From NCBI RefSeq assembly GCF_913566895.1, contig NZ_CAJYCN010000022.1, forward strand, positions 1-32,859: a DNA stretch of 32,859 nt. The letters are read 5' to 3'. A program made the translations under genes and the position numbers. Position 1 is the stretch's first letter. The number at the start of each line of letters is the position of its first letter. Below the pieces are notes generated by a model. That model saw only the letters and a program-made list of their open reading frames with translations, searched no databases and had not been told where the DNA came from. Positions 24,578 through 31,260 of the stretch are shown here, piece by piece. Origin of the DNA: Listeria ilorinensis (GTDB lineage: Bacteria; Bacillota; Bacilli; Lactobacillales; Listeriaceae).

Positions 24578-24967
24578 ATGAGACAATATATTTCCTATAT
24601 GCTTATTTTTATCTATGCAATGACTTTAAGCTTTTTAATGGAGGGGGGATCGCTTCAAAAAGAGGCTTTAAAAGAATACATATATATCCTTATTCCCAGT
24701 ATAATCGTATCTCTATTCTTATACCCTTTTTTCAAAGGAATTCTTGAAAAACGAGCACGAAAAAATGAAGAAGACGAACGTTATCGATCGAAGCGAGATC
24801 GCTTTTCATTTTACTTCTTGATGGCTATGTTTATAATCATTCCTATCGCCACCTTCGTTTCAAATCTATATGACATTTCTTTAATAGAAAGTACTACATT
24901 AGCTAAAATGTTATCTTTCATCATTGTAATTTATTTGACAGGTTTATATATTTATCAGAAAAAATAA
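24578..24967 (+). CDS. Four-helix membrane protein, paralogue of the decayed gene
   Basis: This 129-residue protein has four hydrophobic segments (about residues 4-20, 34-54, 80-98 and 106-125) and the cytoplasmic motif EEDERYRSKRDRFSF in the middle, as in the membrane partners of small XRE regulators. Function is unknown. The AGAGGTGAACGAAA leader matches that of the decayed copy (GAGGTGAATGGAAA), and just before it lies a scrap matching the end of the XRE gene (FYLEVNENE against FYPEVNGK). The whole is best read as an old tandem duplication of an XRE-membrane protein module whose second regulator has been lost. Confidence 0.8.
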   Translation: MRQYISYMLIFIYAMTLSFLMEGGSLQKEALKEYIYILIPSIIVSLFLYPFFKGILEKRARKNEEDERYRSKRDRFSFYFLMAMFIIIPIATFVSNLYDISLIESTTLAKMLSFIIVIYLTGLYIYQKK

Positions 24968-25077
24968 TAGAAAAAGATGTGGATGTCACTACAGGCCTCA
25001 CCTTTCTGTTTACTATCAATATCTCCCTATATTTGCAGCATCAGAAATGACTATTTGCTCCCCATACTATTATCTAA

Positions 25078-25551
25078 TTAGCTCCCCACCACTTCACGAT
25101 AGATCTTTTGAATTTCCTTGCTAAACGCTACAGCATTTGGAATTTTAACACGTTTAAAATATTTTGTCAGATTCGCTTCATTTTCGCTTAAAATCGCCAA
25201 GTCAATCAAGTTTAGATAGAGTGTCTCAATCGGCACTCCTATAACCTCAATATGGTCCTCAGGATGCCGTCTCTGCTCCTCCTCATGGATACGCTGATTT
25301 AGCTTTTCGCGTTCAATTGTGTAGCGAAAAGCAAGTTCGTGGTGTGTCACTAAAAAGTGATGCAACCTCTCTGCTATTTCTTGTTCGTTCTGCGTCAATT
25401 TGCCCATAACAATCAGATAATCTACATATCTTTTTTTCAGATAATGAACCATGTAAGATTTACCAAATAAAAGCTCTGTATCTAAGAAAGGCTTTACTTG
25501 TGTTACAAATTCTTGCATTTCTTTGGTTTGTGCTAATTCTTTTAAATTCAT
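25078..25551 (-). CDS. Unrecognised soluble protein, 157 aa
   Basis: I do not recognise this protein. It is soluble, rich in charged residues and almost wholly helical by eye, with a Glu/Arg/His-rich stretch (IHEEEQRRHPEDHIEV) in the middle and no membrane segment. AAAGGTGTCGCG precedes the ATG at 25551. It is divergent from the remains of the DHFR-like gene and lies alone. Codon use is like that of the surrounding core genes. Confidence 0.65.
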   Translation of the reverse strand: MNLKELAQTKEMQEFVTQVKPFLDTELLFGKSYMVHYLKKRYVDYLIVMGKLTQNEQEIAERLHHFLVTHHELAFRYTIEREKLNQRIHEEEQRRHPEDHIEVIGVPIETLYLNLIDLAILSENEANLTKYFKRVKIPNAVAFSKEIQKIYREVVGS

Positions 25552-25631
25552 CGCGACACCTTTCAGACTTATTTCTCAGCATCTATTATGCTATAATACC
25601 TTTCACAACGCAATTTCAAAGGATGAAGAAA

Positions 25632-25692
25632 ATGAATGTATACTTTTACGGTTGCACCTCGCTTGATGGTTACTTGGCGGATAAAAATCACC
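25632..25692 (+). pseudogene. DHFR/RibD-like protein, N-terminal fragment
   Basis: After AAAGGATGAAG, the ATG at 25632 opens MNVYFYGCTSLDGYLADKNH, the characteristic start of dihydrofolate-reductase/RibD C-terminal-like proteins (YyaP type). Past about 25692 the likeness ends abruptly; the frame runs into unrelated sequence and stops at 25716-25718. The C-terminal part of the same protein is found at about 26346-26569, so the gene was split, losing roughly 70 residues of its middle. Confidence 0.8.
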
Positions 25693-25709
25693 GTTATGTT
25701 TTTTATTTC

Positions 25710-26040
25710 TTAAAGTAATTCAATAACAGAATCAAAATATTGCTCTAAAAACCAAGTTTTTTCGAATATTTCTTTCTTAGATAAAAATTCATCTTCTGAT
25801 GTAACAATCCACTTATCTTCATTATCATTTTTCCGCCGTATGACAGCAATAAGCATTCCTTCAAATATTTCAAGTGGAACTATTGCATGCTTAGAGATAA
25901 TATACACATCTTGCTCTTCTCCATCCCCACCTATAACTCCTGAAACAAATCCATAGTTTATCGGATATATTCCCATAATCATCCTCAAATCCAATAGGTC
26001 TATCAATAGTAACTCGTAATTTTAATTTTTCCCTAATCAT
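25710..26040 (-). pseudogene. Class I inorganic pyrophosphatase-like, frameshifted
   Basis: Reading from ATG 26040 gives MIREKLKLRVTIDRPIGF and then EDDYGN. In the next frame come IYPINYGFVSGVIGGDGEEQ, VIAVIRRKNDNEDKW-type sequence (here LIAVIRRKNDNEDKW) and FLEQYFDSVIELL. These are the blocks of the small Firmicute pyrophosphatase family, including the DGEEQD metal-binding acids. The break falls in an AT repeat (about 25998-26005), where loss of one AT unit would explain the shift. The remaining open frame (up to 26006) lacks the first strand. It lies inside the segment that splits the DHFR-like gene. Confidence 0.75.
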
Positions 26041-26064
26041 TCGTCATCACTCTCCTTGTCTTAT

Positions 26065-26344
26065 TTAATAATACTTACCAATCCATATGAACTCTTGATG
26101 CAACTCTATTGGCGGCAAACTAGCATTAAGTTCTTTTGGGCAATGCTGCACATTTTCCACTACAAGTATTTACAAGACTACAATCTTCACAATCCTCTAT
26201 GAAATTAGAATTAGCATTGCTCTTTCTGAATAATCTAAACTATGGGCTATTAATTAAATCTTTATATTCATCTTTCAGCGTATTTTCAACCTTGAAATCA
26301 TGTAGATACACATATAAAGCTATTAATATTTTATCATCCTGTGT
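26065..26344 (-). pseudogene. C-terminal remnant of a radical SAM/SPASM protein
   Basis: On the minus strand the frame reads LKDEYKDLINSP, a TAG stop (26240-26242), FRLFRKSNANSNFIEDCEDC, SLVNTCSGKCAALP. A frameshift in an A-run then leads to ELNASLPPIELHQEFIWIGK and a stop at 26065-26067. The Cys spacing CxxC-x5-C-x3-C, preceded by an INSPxFRLFR segment, is how the auxiliary Fe-S cluster domain of SPASM peptide maturases ends. The N-terminal radical SAM barrel is absent. It is followed after 25 bases by the pyrophosphatase-like remnant on the same strand, so the two probably came in as one operon. Confidence 0.6.
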
Positions 26345-26345
26345 A

Positions 26346-26569
26346 GGGGAGGGGAAGTTGTTCAATTTGTTCGAGACCTTTCTGCTGATAAAAGTGCATG
26401 GATCGATGGAGGCAACCAGATTCTAGCACCACTGTTGGATATGGATCTTATCAATCATCTGATGTCGCAATTGGCACCTATTTTGCTGGGTAGAGGAATT
26501 TTATTTCCACAAAAGGAAGCCTTGAAACGGTTTACGCTGAAGGAAATTCATCAGTACGAGCAATTCTAA
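26346..26569 (+). pseudogene. DHFR/RibD-like protein, C-terminal fragment
   Basis: The plus strand reads EVVQFVRDLSADKSAWIDGG, then NQILAPLLDMDLINHLMSQL, APILLGRGILFP, and ends KEIHQYEQF with TAA at 26567-26569. WIDGGNQIL and the APILLGRGILFP strand are hallmarks of the RibD C-terminal/DHFR-like fold. There is no start codon with a ribosome binding site; it is the other half of the gene that begins at 25632. Confidence 0.8.
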
Positions 26570-26659
26570 GGAAGTGAAGAAGAGCGAGCGTTTACTGATC
26601 ACTCTAAGGTTGAATGATTTGTGGCACATGATAAATAAATACAACAGGATAGCTGCCTC

Positions 26660-26697
26660 AAAAACAAAACGATCTATCCATCTGGAATAGATCGTTC
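26660..26697 (-). terminator. Hairpin terminator in the decayed region
   Basis: A perfect 10-bp stem (AACGATCTAT with ATAGATCGTT, nine-base loop) is followed on the minus strand by TTTTGTTTTT. It comes directly after the coding remnant that ends at 26702. Confidence 0.7.
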
Positions 26698-26701
26698 AGA
26701 A

Positions 26702-26860
26702 TCATGATGAAGCTTCTTTTAAGTAAAAGGAAAAGTTATTTGCTACAATTTTTCTATTATATTCTACTAGTTCAGAGATATAGAGATCACAATATTTATT
26801 TCCCACAAAAGCTTTTATCGCTGGAACTTTTATAATCTCTTCTATTTTACATAAAATAAA
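26702..26860 (-). pseudogene. Unidentified coding remnant, minus strand
   Basis: About 50 open codons, without a usable start, read CKIEEIIKVPAIKAFVGNKY, then CDLYISELVEYNRKIVANNF, ending SFYLKEASS and TGA at 26702-26704. The composition is protein-like and a terminator follows at the expected place. It looks like the 3' end of a lost gene. I do not know the family. The rest of the gap between 26570 and 26971 holds nothing I can support. Confidence 0.4.
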
Positions 26861-26971
26861 TTATAGGAAGTTACTTTATTTTGATTAGTTGCTTACGATT
26901 TAATAGTTAATTGAAGTGCTTATGTAAAAGAATCCTATTCTGTCTTAGGAGTTTTTTCTAAGTCCTCTTTG

Positions 26972-27988
26972 CTATTTAGGAAGTATAGTTACATCACCTG
27001 TCTTCCAATCAAACAAAGCAAAATTCGCACCATCATTTGAGTTAAGTGGAGAAATTGCATATCTTTGCTGTATCTGCAAGTCTATTATCGTATCTATGAA
27101 ATGTACATCAGAGTCGTCTTCCAAGTCCTCTTTATTTAATATTGCCTCATACCAGTTATTACTTATTAATTGATAACAAGTTATTTCATGCTCTTGGAGA
27201 AGCTGTTCAATTTTCATTTTTAGTTTTGAATCAATGTCACATCCAAGAATGACCGCTTCTAACGCATCTCCATAATCTATACATTTATAAGGTTGCAGAT
27301 CATCACTAAATAAAATGAATCTGTATTCATTCTCTGATGCCCAGTACCTAGCTTTATTAAAAAAGAGGGAGTTATAAAAATTAATCGTATGCCACTTCAT
27401 GTATCTATCTGTACCTTTATTTAAGTACACTTCTAGAAATATCATTAAAGAATTTGTTTCATTTGTTAATAATAATATATTCATCCACCTCTTCAAATCA
27501 TTGATAAGGAATGGTGGGTATGCCCCTTGAAATATCAGAAATTTACCTTTGACAAGGAAAAAGCTTGTCTCTCCATCTCTTTTATTTACATATTCTATAT
27601 CTCTATGAAAGAGAAAATTATTAGTGTTTCTACTTAAATTCTTCTTTAGTTTGTCCTTATCAAAAACTAAACATACCCCTTTGTTCCTATCTGCATACGA
27701 ATCCCACATCTTCAAGTTTTTCCAAATCTCTTCACCCTCTTTATCAATAGAGAAGCAAGCCGTGAGCCAGTGCTCCTTAATATAATTGTTAATATCATAA
27801 TAAATTTTTGAACTAAATTTCTCTACTGTCCCTATATTATTCCCATAAAATTGAAATGGCCATTCTTTAGACTCTTTTGGATCATTTACATTTTTAAAGC
27901 TACTAAACTTAATAGTTTTTTCTTTTAATATATAATTTAAGGCTGTTTCGGCTTTTGTAAAGTGGTATAAATTATTTCCCTTTATCAA
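26972..27988 (-). CDS. DUF2971 domain protein
   Basis: The 338-residue protein opens with LYHFTKAETALNYILKEKTI and FSSFKNVNDPKES, then has ACFSIDKEGEEIWKNLKMWD, SYADRNKGVCLVFDK and KARYWASENEYRFIL. These are the conserved blocks of DUF2971, a family of unknown biochemical function that is common in accessory and phage-related regions. The His in YHFT and the Glu in ENEYR are the most constant residues. Codons are AT-rich compared with the core genes to the left, which suggests transfer. It lies downstream of the LXG toxin module on the same strand, separated by 139 bases. Confidence 0.8.
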   Translation of the reverse strand: MIKGNNLYHFTKAETALNYILKEKTIKFSSFKNVNDPKESKEWPFQFYGNNIGTVEKFSSKIYYDINNYIKEHWLTACFSIDKEGEEIWKNLKMWDSYADRNKGVCLVFDKDKLKKNLSRNTNNFLFHRDIEYVNKRDGETSFFLVKGKFLIFQGAYPPFLINDLKRWMNILLLTNETNSLMIFLEVYLNKGTDRYMKWHTINFYNSLFFNKARYWASENEYRFILFSDDLQPYKCIDYGDALEAVILGCDIDSKLKMKIEQLLQEHEITCYQLISNNWYEAILNKEDLEDDSDVHFIDTIIDLQIQQRYAISPLNSNDGANFALFDWKTGDVTILPK

Positions 27989-28127
27989 AAATTACAACTC
28001 CCTTTTCGTTATTATGGTAATCGTAAATTAACCTAACTACTTTCTTGAATTATTGTTGTGGTTGCACTTTCTATAAATCAGCTCATTTCATTCTTCTATA
28101 TGCAACTAATCACCTTAACCATACGAA

Positions 28128-28484
28128 TTACTCATATTCAATATAGATTTGGCTCAAGCCATTTTCTTCCAAAAATGAAATAATCGTTCGAACCACTTCC
28201 TCTAAGTTATCTTTCAATGAGGTCTGACGCACTTTGCTAACATCAAAACAATTTAACTGGTCAACTGCAAGGGGAACATCCACTATCAACCAAGGGGAAT
28301 CTTCATACCAACCTTCTAAATTAAGATATGCTTCCAACATTCCGCTTTTATCTACATTACTATCTAGCAAATTATCTAATATTGTTTCAAAATAGCCATT
28401 CCAGATCACGAGTTTATTATCATTCGAAACAAAGGAAACTTCCGCTTCTCCTTCAAAACCTTCATAAAATTTACTATTTATCAT
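28128..28484 (-). CDS. Probable immunity protein of the LXG toxin
   Basis: This 118-residue acidic protein with no membrane segment starts five bases after the toxin stop codon. AAGGAG, which is its ribosome binding site, is made from the last codons and stop of the toxin gene, so the ATG at 28484 is preferred to the in-frame start at 28502. Small acidic proteins directly behind LXG toxins are normally their cognate immunity proteins. It begins MINSKFYEGFEGEAEVSFVS and has an NLEGWYEDSPWLIVDVP block. I cannot name the family. The role is inferred from position, size and charge. Confidence 0.75.
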   Translation of the reverse strand: MINSKFYEGFEGEAEVSFVSNDNKLVIWNGYFETILDNLLDSNVDKSGMLEAYLNLEGWYEDSPWLIVDVPLAVDQLNCFDVSKVRQTSLKDNLEEVVRTIISFLEENGLSQIYIEYE

Positions 28485-28489
28485 GAATC

Positions 28490-29965
28490 TCACTCCTTCC
28501 AATGGCCTTTATCTAGAATCTTTATTTGTTCAGGTGTAGCAATGCCAGCTTTTCGTGCGTCTATAGCATCGTACCATTTATATCCTTCTATCCATTCATT
28601 ATCACCTATTTTGAAGAAACTTTGGGGTGGGTTTCCCCCATTCCCCGGCACCTTTCTTTGAACAACCCACGTATTACCTTGATCAACTGGCGCTCCTGGT
28701 GTCCTAGTATGCCATCTTGCTTCGTATTTGTATTGGCCATCATTCCATCTGTAAGTAATTTGTTCATAACCAGCATTCATTGTTTTAGCACTTATTTTAG
28801 AAGTCTCAGGAATATTTATAGGTGCTTGTTTCTTGTATTGATTTGCAATTTTAAGCTTTTGAGCTTCAGACAAGGTAGAAAGTTTTGGAACTTCAACGCC
28901 ACTACCTTTCTTAAAGGTAGTACTTCCCCGAATCGCTGCTGTGCTTAAGCCTAAGCCCATAACAACATCCGCAAGACTGCTTTCCTGCGCCCATTCAGCG
29001 CCACTCTGTACATACGCTGAAGCCTTCAGTGTGGCACCTTCGACACCGCTGTACTTCTTGCCACTCAGATAATAGCCGCCATCTTTCCATCCCTCCAGAA
29101 TCTTGTCTTCCACATCATCCAGCGAAATGACTTGATACTTGTCAGGAGAAAGATATTGGCCGGTCTTCTCCAGGTAACCGGTCAAAGCATAATTGCGCAC
29201 CGCCTGACCATTCTGTTCGAGGATCCACATAACTTCCGGTTTTCCATTCGCGCCTATGTAAACCACCGCATAGATCTCATACGCTTCCAGTTCTTTTTCT
29301 TTCTTCGGATCAATGCCTCGAACCTCATTCAGTTCTTTCTGTAAACCTGAAATCGTGTCAGCATATCCGGCTGGGAACGAATAACTGCCTTGCTGTTCAT
29401 TAAAAGTAACATGGTTTAGAATATCTTGTAAAGTGCGTCTTGTCTTGGCGACGAGTGCACATAATTCCTGAAAGAAACCATTGTGGCCGTGTTCAAATTC
29501 CCGGTAACGTTCCAGGATTTTTTCCTGTTCGACAGCTTCCGCTAAATCCATGCGTAATTGTTGTGCCTTGCCTTCATACAGACCGGCCGTTGCTGAGGAT
29601 AGTGACCGCTGAAGGTCTTCCTGCTTTCGTCTGATCTGGCCAACTTTATCTGCTGCCATTTGTAAGAGATCTGAATCGATCCGGCAAGATGGTGACGGAT
29701 CGACTTGATTGCTAAAGTCGTTTAAGTATTTTGTCAAACGCTCCTCGCTGACATCCAGGACTTCCAACAAGCTTTCTGTCACCGTTGTATACGCCGCTTG
29801 AAAATACGCTTGGGAAGCTTTCACCGCCTGCCCACTCATAGACGTATCATCTGCGTATGCCAGGGCATGCTGCTGAACCTTCTCGATAACTGTACGCATT
29901 TCTTCATTAGAACTTTTGAGTTGCTGCTTAAAAAAGCGAATTTCTTGAATATCTATCCGGCTCAT
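28490..29965 (-). CDS. LXG polymorphic toxin (type VII secretion substrate)
   Basis: The 491-residue protein has an N-terminal LXG domain (about residues 1-220, coiled-coil-rich: MSRIDIQEIRFFKQQLKSSN), a middle linker with a beta-rich segment (YAVVYIGANGKPEVMWILEQ, near 240) and a separate C-terminal domain of about 85 residues starting near TYRWNDGQYKYEARWHTRTP and ending ILDKGHWKE. The start at 29965 follows AGGAGATG and fits the family; the in-frame codon at 30013 does not. LXG proteins leave through the ESX/T7SSb system and kill neighbours with the C-terminal domain. That domain resembles tails of Bacillus LXG toxins ending in GHWK(D/E). Its activity, probably a nuclease, is not certain. 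Confidence 0.88.
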   Translation of the reverse strand: MSRIDIQEIRFFKQQLKSSNEEMRTVIEKVQQHALAYADDTSMSGQAVKASQAYFQAAYTTVTESLLEVLDVSEERLTKYLNDFSNQVDPSPSCRIDSDLLQMAADKVGQIRRKQEDLQRSLSSATAGLYEGKAQQLRMDLAEAVEQEKILERYREFEHGHNGFFQELCALVAKTRRTLQDILNHVTFNEQQGSYSFPAGYADTISGLQKELNEVRGIDPKKEKELEAYEIYAVVYIGANGKPEVMWILEQNGQAVRNYALTGYLEKTGQYLSPDKYQVISLDDVEDKILEGWKDGGYYLSGKKYSGVEGATLKASAYVQSGAEWAQESSLADVVMGLGLSTAAIRGSTTFKKGSGVEVPKLSTLSEAQKLKIANQYKKQAPINIPETSKISAKTMNAGYEQITYRWNDGQYKYEARWHTRTPGAPVDQGNTWVVQRKVPGNGGNPPQSFFKIGDNEWIEGYKWYDAIDARKAGIATPEQIKILDKGHWKE

Positions 29966-30330
29966 CGACACATCTCCTTTCGGATCTGCGCCTGTTGATC
30001 TTGCAACTGCCATTGTTTATTTTTCATTTTTTGCGCTTCCTGGTCGGTCGCATCGATGGACGCTATCATTTCATTGCGCCAGGTACGCGCTTCTTGTTGT
30101 TGCAGATCTTCCAAATAGGAATGATAACCATTGGCCCGTTCTCCTTGCCAGCCTTGCTGCAACATGTCCATCATTTCATACTGTTCTTGTGCTATGCCCT
30201 GGTTATCTTCCTCTAACCAGGTTAATTGATTTTGTTGTTGCCGGATCTGGCTCAACTGATTCTCCAGATCTGTTTCTTGCTTCTTCAGTGTGATAAGTTG
30301 CAGCTCTCGCTGTATATTTTCTTTATCCAT
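29962..30330 (-). CDS. LXG-associated helical protein (DUF3958-like)
   Basis: This 122-residue, very Gln- and Glu-rich helical protein begins with a long coiled coil (LKKQETDLENQLSQIRQQQN) and continues with LQQGWQGERANGYHSYLEDL, a WxG-like turn. It matches the DUF3958 type found between a small ESX-like protein and the LXG toxin in Listeria and streptococci. Such Lap proteins bind the LXG domain and help its export. It overlaps the toxin gene by four bases and touches the stop of the gene before. Confidence 0.8.
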   Translation of the reverse strand: MDKENIQRELQLITLKKQETDLENQLSQIRQQQNQLTWLEEDNQGIAQEQYEMMDMLQQGWQGERANGYHSYLEDLQQQEARTWRNEMIASIDATDQEAQKMKNKQWQLQDQQAQIRKEMCR

Positions 30331-30617
30331 TAGCGATCACCCAACTTTTCGATGCCTTTACCAGCTTCCTGATCTTGCTTGGCATAAGCTTGTCCCATCT
30401 GTTCCAGTCGGTACACATCTTTCCGCACCAGGATCACCAAATCTTTCATGGCATCCACACTTGTTACAATTGCTTCCTGAAGATCTTGAACAGCGTTCCC
30501 GTTGGAGTAGGCCATATGTCCACAGCTTCGTGAATCATAAGACTGCCCCTCTACATCGTTACTCAGTTGAGTCGCATGTGCTTGGAATGTGCTTTCTTTC
30601 ACTTTGATGACTGTCAT
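30330..30617 (-). CDS. Small T7SS partner protein (TIGR04197/DUF3130 type)
   Basis: The 95-residue WXG100-like helical-hairpin protein is of the SACOL2603/TIGR04197 type. A YxxxD-type export motif (YAKQD) lies near the C-terminus, as in other type VII substrates. The start at 30617 follows GGAGGA; the upstream in-frame ATG at 30671 lies inside the promoter -10 box. It is the first gene of the LXG operon and probably the partner that carries the targeting signal for the toxin complex. Confidence 0.82.
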   Translation of the reverse strand: MTVIKVKESTFQAHATQLSNDVEGQSYDSRSCGHMAYSNGNAVQDLQEAIVTSVDAMKDLVILVRKDVYRLEQMGQAYAKQDQEAGKGIEKLGDR

Positions 30618-30663
30618 TTCCATCTCCTCCATGATGTTTGTGTCTATTTTCACGACTACTTCA

Positions 30664-30692
30664 TTATACAAGAAATGGATGTAAATTTAAAT
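30664..30692 (-). promoter_or_regulatory. Candidate promoter of the LXG operon
   Basis: On the minus strand TTTAAA (30687-30692), a 17-base spacer and a perfect TATAAT (30664-30669) lie about 45 bases before the first start codon. Confidence 0.65.
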
Positions 30693-30776
30693 TGTATCCT
30701 ATAAATCTTCACAAACTCTTCAATTCTCCAGAAGATCTCTATACAGGATTTTATGCAGGATTCCTAGCCAAAATCG

Positions 30777-30866
30777 CCTCCAGCTGAAAAAATTAATGAC
30801 CTCATCAAGCCAATGTATGAAAAGGCCGCTTTTTATGCAATCAAAAAAGCAGCTCATAAACGATGA
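30777..30866 (+). pseudogene. Possible coding remnant, plus strand
   Basis: Thirty open codons read PPAEKINDLIKPMYEKAAFY and AIKKAAHKR, ending TGA at 30864-30866. One frame over, just upstream (about 30731-30779), the sequence reads EDLYTGFYAGFLAKIAS. Together they look like the frameshifted 3' end of a lost gene. Family unknown. The stretch is short and this may be chance. Confidence 0.3.
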
Positions 30867-30875
30867 ACTGCTTTT
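30845..30875. terminator. Hairpin with T-runs upstream of the LXG operon
   Basis: The stem AAAAGCAG with CTGCTTTT is extended by TCAT/ATGA and carries T-rich flanks on both strands (six T on the minus strand). It follows a short minus-strand coding-like stretch that ends KGSTVDQTPFLLAK with stop at 30874-30876, and the plus-strand remnant above. Confidence 0.5.
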
Positions 30876-30985
30876 ATTTCGCTAACAAAAACGGCGTTTG
30901 ATCAACCGTACTTCCTTTAATCGGCATTATGTTGATTGAATATTCATACTATAACACCCGACTCTTCCCTACAGTATAAACGCAT

Positions 30986-30993
30986 GCTATAAT
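30986..30993 (+). promoter_or_regulatory. Extended -10 promoter of the Fst toxin mRNA
   Basis: GC-TATAAT preceded by TG gives an extended -10 element (TATAAT at 30988-30993), with only a poor -35. Transcription would start near 31000, just before the TCGTCT/AGACGA hairpin that lies in the toxin mRNA leader. Confidence 0.6.
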
Positions 30994-31050
30994 TAACAAG
31001 TCGTCTACCCTTCAGACGAACAATAGAACATTGTTCTTAATGAGGGGAGG

Positions 31051-31080
31051 TGTGTTTCATGTGGATATTACTATTTTCAA
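31051..31080 (+). repeat. par-type direct repeat a (toxin translation start)
   Basis: This 30-base element covers the end of the ribosome binding site, the ATG and the first codons of the toxin. The same sequence with three substitutions and two missing bases recurs at 31229-31256, on the far side of the terminator (TGTGTTTCATGTGGATAT here, TGTGTCTCATATGGATAT there). It is the target of the antisense RNA. Confidence 0.85.
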
Positions 31081-31166
31081 GTCTTATTGCTCCGATTGTT
31101 GTAGGGATTATTTTGGCAACCTATAAACATTGGCTAGATAATCGGAGAAAGAATCTAAACAAGTAG
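31059..31166 (+). CDS. fst: Fst-family type I toxin peptide
   Basis: The 35-residue peptide has a short hydrophobic membrane helix (SSLIAPIVVGIILATYKHWL) followed by a basic tail (DNRRKNLNK). The order is IAPIVVGxxLA, a Tyr or Phe, WLDxR, as in Fst, the toxin of the pAD1 par system. Such peptides insert in the membrane and disturb division and envelope integrity when not silenced. GGGGAGGTG precedes the ATG. It is part of a complete par-like locus with antisense RNA, direct repeats and terminator, described in the neighbouring entries. Confidence 0.92.
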   Translation: MWILLFSSLIAPIVVGIILATYKHWLDNRRKNLNK

Positions 31167-31186
31167 ACGACAGTAATCTAGCCAAC

Positions 31187-31254
31187 GAAAAAGCCCCGAA
31201 AGTCTTTGGCTGGACTCGGGGCTTAATCTGTGTCTCATATGGATATCTATTTTC
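31187..31254 (-). ncRNA. Antisense antitoxin RNA (RNA II type) of the fst locus
   Basis: A strong promoter at 31261-31289 would start a minus-strand RNA near 31254 that ends in the hairpin at 31190-31225, about 65-70 bases long. Its 5' part is the complement of repeat b and so can pair with repeat a at the toxin ribosome binding site and start codon; its 3' hairpin is complementary to the toxin mRNA terminator. This is the RNA II arrangement of par-type systems. Expression has not been observed, only inferred. Confidence 0.82.
31190..31225. terminator. Shared bidirectional terminator of fst mRNA and RNA II
   Basis: A GC-rich stem (AAGCCCCGA with TCGGGGCTT, extended by GTC/GAC) has five A residues on the left, giving a T-run for the minus-strand RNA. 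The right flank is less T-rich for the toxin mRNA. Confidence 0.88.
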
Positions 31255-31256
31255 AA
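31229..31256. repeat. par-type direct repeat b
   Basis: This is the second copy of the repeat found at the toxin start codon, placed between the terminator and the RNA II promoter. Transcribed from the minus strand, it gives the antisense sequence that blocks toxin translation. Confidence 0.85.
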
Positions 31257-31260
31257 CTTT

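Noticed and set aside
24508-24747. 79-codon plus-strand frame before and over the intact membrane protein gene
   Set aside because: It is the wrong frame for the membrane protein; only a short part resembles the tail of the XRE protein, which I treat as a duplication scrap.
26136-26426. 96-codon plus-strand frame in the foreign segment
   Set aside because: The opposite strand of the same stretch encodes the SPASM-type cysteine cluster, which is the better reading.
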